A DNA stretch of 64,000 nt from Rhodopirellula islandica (GTDB lineage Bacteria > Planctomycetota > Planctomycetia > Pirellulales > Pirellulaceae): the NCBI RefSeq assembly GCF_001027925.1, contig NZ_LECT01000031.1:248001-312000 (forward strand). Direction: 5' to 3'. Below are positions 61,875-64,000 of this stretch, piece after piece (position 1 is the first letter of the stretch; every line of letters begins with the position of its first letter). The translations under genes were made by a program, and so were the position numbers. Under the pieces are notes generated by a model that did no database searches, was not told the origin of the DNA, and worked only from the letters and a program-made list of their open reading frames with translations.

Positions 61875-63180
61875 ATACAACGTGCTGATTGTCGGCTCTG
61901 GCGGACGTGAACATGCCCTGGCATGGAAAGTCAAACAGAGCCGTCACGTGCAAACCGTTTTCGTTGCCCCCGGCAACGCTGGCACCGGAATGGATGCGAC
62001 CAACGTCGACTTGGATCCCGCCGATCACGACGCCGTGATCCAATTCGCGAAAGAAAACCACGTCGGTTTGGTCATTGTCGGTCCCGAGGCTCCTTTGGTT
62101 GCTGGCTTGGTCGATGCGTTGACCGACGCGGGACTGCGGGCGTTTGGCCCCAGCAAAGCGGCAGCGGAACTGGAAGGCAGCAAAGTCTTCTGCAAAAACC
62201 TGCTGCGGTCCGCCGACATTCCCACCGCGGACTACCGAACGTTCCGAAACGCCGACGACGCGTCGCGTTACATCAAGGATCGATTCAGCGAACCGACCGA
62301 TCCTGTGAACGTCGTCGTCAAAGCCGATGGCTTGGCCGCCGGCAAAGGCGTCGTCGTTTGCGACACTCGCAGCGAAGCCCTGGAAGCGATTGATCGCATC
62401 GCGGCTCGCAAAGAGTTTGGTGCCGCCGGCAAAGAACTGATCATCGAAGAACGACTGACCGGTCCGGAGGTCAGCGTGCTGGCCATCACCGATGGCGAAA
62501 CGATCGTCACCTTGCCACCGGCTCAAGACCACAAACCAGCCAACGATGGCGACACCGGTCCCAACACCGGTGGCATGGGAGCCTACTGTCCCGCGCCGGT
62601 TCTGGACGAAGAAACACTGGCCAAAGTGGAATCCAGCATCTTGGTCCCGATCGTGCACGCGATGAAGCGTTCACGCCGGCCATTCAAAGGCGTGTTGTAC
62701 GCCGGATTGATGCTGACACCCGCCGGTCCCAAGGTCCTGGAATTCAACGTTCGCTTCGGCGACCCCGAATGCCAACCGTTGTTGATGCGATTGAAAACGG
62801 ACCTCGTCGATGTCATGCAGGCCGTGGTGGATGGCAAACTCGAAGAAACCGGTCCCCTGGAATTTGATCCACGGCCTGCCATCTGCGTCGTCATGGCCAG
62901 CGAAGGCTACCCGGCAGACTATGAGAAAGGCCACGCGATCACGGGGATCGAAGCCGCCGATCAAATGAAAGATGTCAAGGTCTTCCATGCCGGCACTCAA
63001 CGCGTCGATGGCGAAGTCGTCAACACGGGCGGACGTGTTTTGGGCGTGACCGCAATGGGCGATTCCATCAGCGCCGCCAAACTGCAGGCCTACAAAGCCG
63101 TGCGAGAAATACGCTGGCAGGGTGCCTGGTGTCGCAAAGACATCAGTGACAAGGCCCTGGTCACCGCCGAAAAAGCATAG
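61867..63180 (+). CDS. purD: Phosphoribosylamine-glycine ligase
   Basis: 437 residues. It ligates glycine to phosphoribosylamine with ATP in purine synthesis (GAR synthetase). The N-domain has VGSGGREHALAWK (residues 9-21) and GPEAPLVAGLVD. The ATP-grasp part has NVVVKADGLAAGKGVVV, LIIEERLTGPEVSVLAITDG, NTGGMGAYCPAPVL and EFNVRFGDPECQPLL. All are complete. The start overlaps the DUF1080 stop by eight bases. A 70-base palindromic repeat follows 23 bases after the stop. Confidence 0.96.
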   Translation: MSKYNVLIVGSGGREHALAWKVKQSRHVQTVFVAPGNAGTGMDATNVDLDPADHDAVIQFAKENHVGLVIVGPEAPLVAGLVDALTDAGLRAFGPSKAAAELEGSKVFCKNLLRSADIPTADYRTFRNADDASRYIKDRFSEPTDPVNVVVKADGLAAGKGVVVCDTRSEALEAIDRIAARKEFGAAGKELIIEERLTGPEVSVLAITDGETIVTLPPAQDHKPANDGDTGPNTGGMGAYCPAPVLDEETLAKVESSILVPIVHAMKRSRRPFKGVLYAGLMLTPAGPKVLEFNVRFGDPECQPLLMRLKTDLVDVMQAVVDGKLEETGPLEFDPRPAICVVMASEGYPADYEKGHAITGIEAADQMKDVKVFHAGTQRVDGEVVNTGGRVLGVTAMGDSISAAKLQAYKAVREIRWQGAWCRKDISDKALVTAEKA

Positions 63181-63203
63181 CGTTTCGTCAACATCGAGAC
63201 TGA

Positions 63204-63273
63204 GGGTAGTGGACGAGGTCACGAGTCCGTTCAAGTGAGTGAGAAACGAGGGACTCGTAACCTCGTCCACTAC
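63204..63273. repeat. Palindromic 70-bp repeat, family A, copy 2
   Basis: Arms GTAGTGGACGAGGTCACGAG-TCC (63206-63228) and GGACTCGTAACCTCGTCCAC-TAC (63251-63273) pair in 22 of 23 positions, around a 22-base loop. Downstream of purD, as copy 1 is downstream of coaE. REP-like element; no T run follows. Confidence 0.88.
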
Positions 63274-63311
63274 GACAAGTCCCTGGCTCCGGCAGCAGAG
63301 TTTCCCAACAA

Positions 63312-63920
63312 TCAGTGGTTGAGCAGGCCAGGCGTGTCTTTCTGGGTGACGCGGCGAAAGATGTCCTGCAACAGGATTTGTTCCAGCGTCGTGTCTCGGC
63401 CCAAGGGAATCCAACCAAGCGTTTGCGGGTTGTCATCGAAGTCATCCACACGACTGGTTCGAGAACCGTCGTGTCGTTGGCCTGCGGTGGTTTCGGTGGC
63501 GTACTGCGTCCGATCCGTGTCTTCCAAGTCCTTTTGGACAATGATCTCGACCGCGTACCCATTGGAGTGCGGCCGAACATGCACAATCGCTCGACGGCGA
63601 ATGGACTGCAGCGTGCTTTGCAAACGTTCAAAGCCAGGGGAACTGTCTTTTCGCCAGGGTTCCAAGATGGAACCGCCGACTCGGTAGCTGGTCTCGAGCC
63701 TGCCCTCCAGCACCGCACCGGGCTGATTGACCACCGGTTGCTCTCGAGAAATCCGAAAGACATCGTCGACTGAATCAACGACTTGCGACCAGAGAAAATC
63801 AGCCGGAACGGGCGGCAGATCCAGCGGATTGGGAACGTACTGAGACGGAAAATCGGTTCCGAGCCGATACGCGAGTTGACCGCATCCGGCCGACATCAAT
63901 GCCAATCCACAAATGGCCAT
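63312..63920 (-). CDS. Lipoprotein of unknown function
   Basis: 202 residues from the ATG at 63920, preceded by GGGGTG; a GTG three codons earlier is possible. A short signal with lipobox LMSAGC (Cys about 13) marks a lipoprotein. The rest is soluble and mixed in structure (NPLDLPPVPADFLWSQVVDS, then RLETSYRVGGSILEPW, then RAIVHVRPHSNGYAVEIIVQ). The frame stays open to the right edge, but residues before the start are not coding-like. No family recognised; conserved planctomycete lipoproteins of this shape are common. It faces purD across repeat A. Confidence 0.75.
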   Translation of the reverse strand: MAICGLALMSAGCGQLAYRLGTDFPSQYVPNPLDLPPVPADFLWSQVVDSVDDVFRISREQPVVNQPGAVLEGRLETSYRVGGSILEPWRKDSSPGFERLQSTLQSIRRRAIVHVRPHSNGYAVEIIVQKDLEDTDRTQYATETTAGQRHDGSRTSRVDDFDDNPQTLGWIPLGRDTTLEQILLQDIFRRVTQKDTPGLLNH

Positions 63921-64000
63921 CCACCGCACCCCAAAACCGGAATGTCGAGGCGAGGTTCGGTTTCGAGAGACGTGCTGACTCCGAAGGGGGCGATGCCGTG

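Noticed and set aside
1-64000. tRNA, rRNA, CRISPR, transposase or riboswitch
   Set aside because: I looked for tRNA-like cloverleafs in the gaps, evenly spaced repeats, DDE or tyrosine-recombinase motifs and known leader folds, and saw none that I could defend by eye.

Overview
The window comes from a Gram-negative planctomycete, most likely Rhodopirellula or a close Pirellulaceae relative. The evidence is gene content. There are two of the planctomycete-typical secreted c-type cytochrome/DUF modules (PSCyt1-DUF1549-DUF1553 with DUF1501, and DUF1587/1592/1588/1585 with DUF1552). There is also an arylsulfatase, a DUF1080 protein, a DUF6677 protein, many secreted or anchored proteins of unknown function, and families of short dispersed repeats between genes. 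The placement is inferred from these families; no marker gene such as 16S rRNA is present. I see no rRNA, tRNA, CRISPR array, transposase or integrase.

Layout. 1-3715 (minus): a type I polyketide synthase (KS then AT, running off the left edge) behind an FtsX/MacB-type permease. 3946-5064: a secreted alpha/beta-hydrolase-like protein facing a hpt-GT-GT operon (5162-8060) across a strong two-way terminator. 8321-12472: a small hypothetical protein, a YceH-type protein, a bifunctional acyltransferase/acyl-ligase, and a short unknown. 12630-17904: sugar handling (secreted aldose 1-epimerase, Na+/solute symporter) next to a membrane protein and a XylR-like AraC regulator. 18218-21690: a secreted Gly-Met-repeat protein, prfB with a classical +1 programmed frameshift, and mnmA. 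21691-26940: a gene-poor, repeat-rich accessory island with a two-TM orphan, a truncated DUF1963 gene, an endonuclease/exonuclease/phosphatase protein, and an antitoxin whose toxin gene is frameshifted.

26941-39644 is mostly minus strand: the two cytochrome/DUF modules, a transglutaminase-like lipoprotein, kdsA (Kdo synthesis, hence LPS) and a diacylglycerol-kinase-like protein. 39833-46646 holds a coiled-coil secreted protein, a frameshifted EF-hand gene, and a coupled pair made of a single-pass anchor protein and a 996-residue repeat protein. 46783-52681: a DUF937 protein with a calcium loop, purine nucleoside phosphorylase, a HerA-like ATPase, a glycine-zipper protein and a DUF2293 protein. 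52974-57004: sulfatase, MoxR ATPase, coiled-coil zinc-ribbon protein and coaE in one direction. 57619-63180: a very large protein that I identify as PPi-type PEP carboxykinase, then a DUF1080 protein overlapping purD. The right edge holds a lipoprotein.

How the parts fit. hpt, punA and purD are purine salvage and synthesis genes scattered among cell-surface genes (PKS, glycosyltransferases, Kdo synthesis, acyltransferase, secreted hydrolases). The strongest items for follow-up are the PPi-PEPCK candidate, the prfB frameshift, the 70-bp palindromic repeat after coaE and purD, the decayed toxin-antitoxin island, and the 579/996-residue coupled pair.
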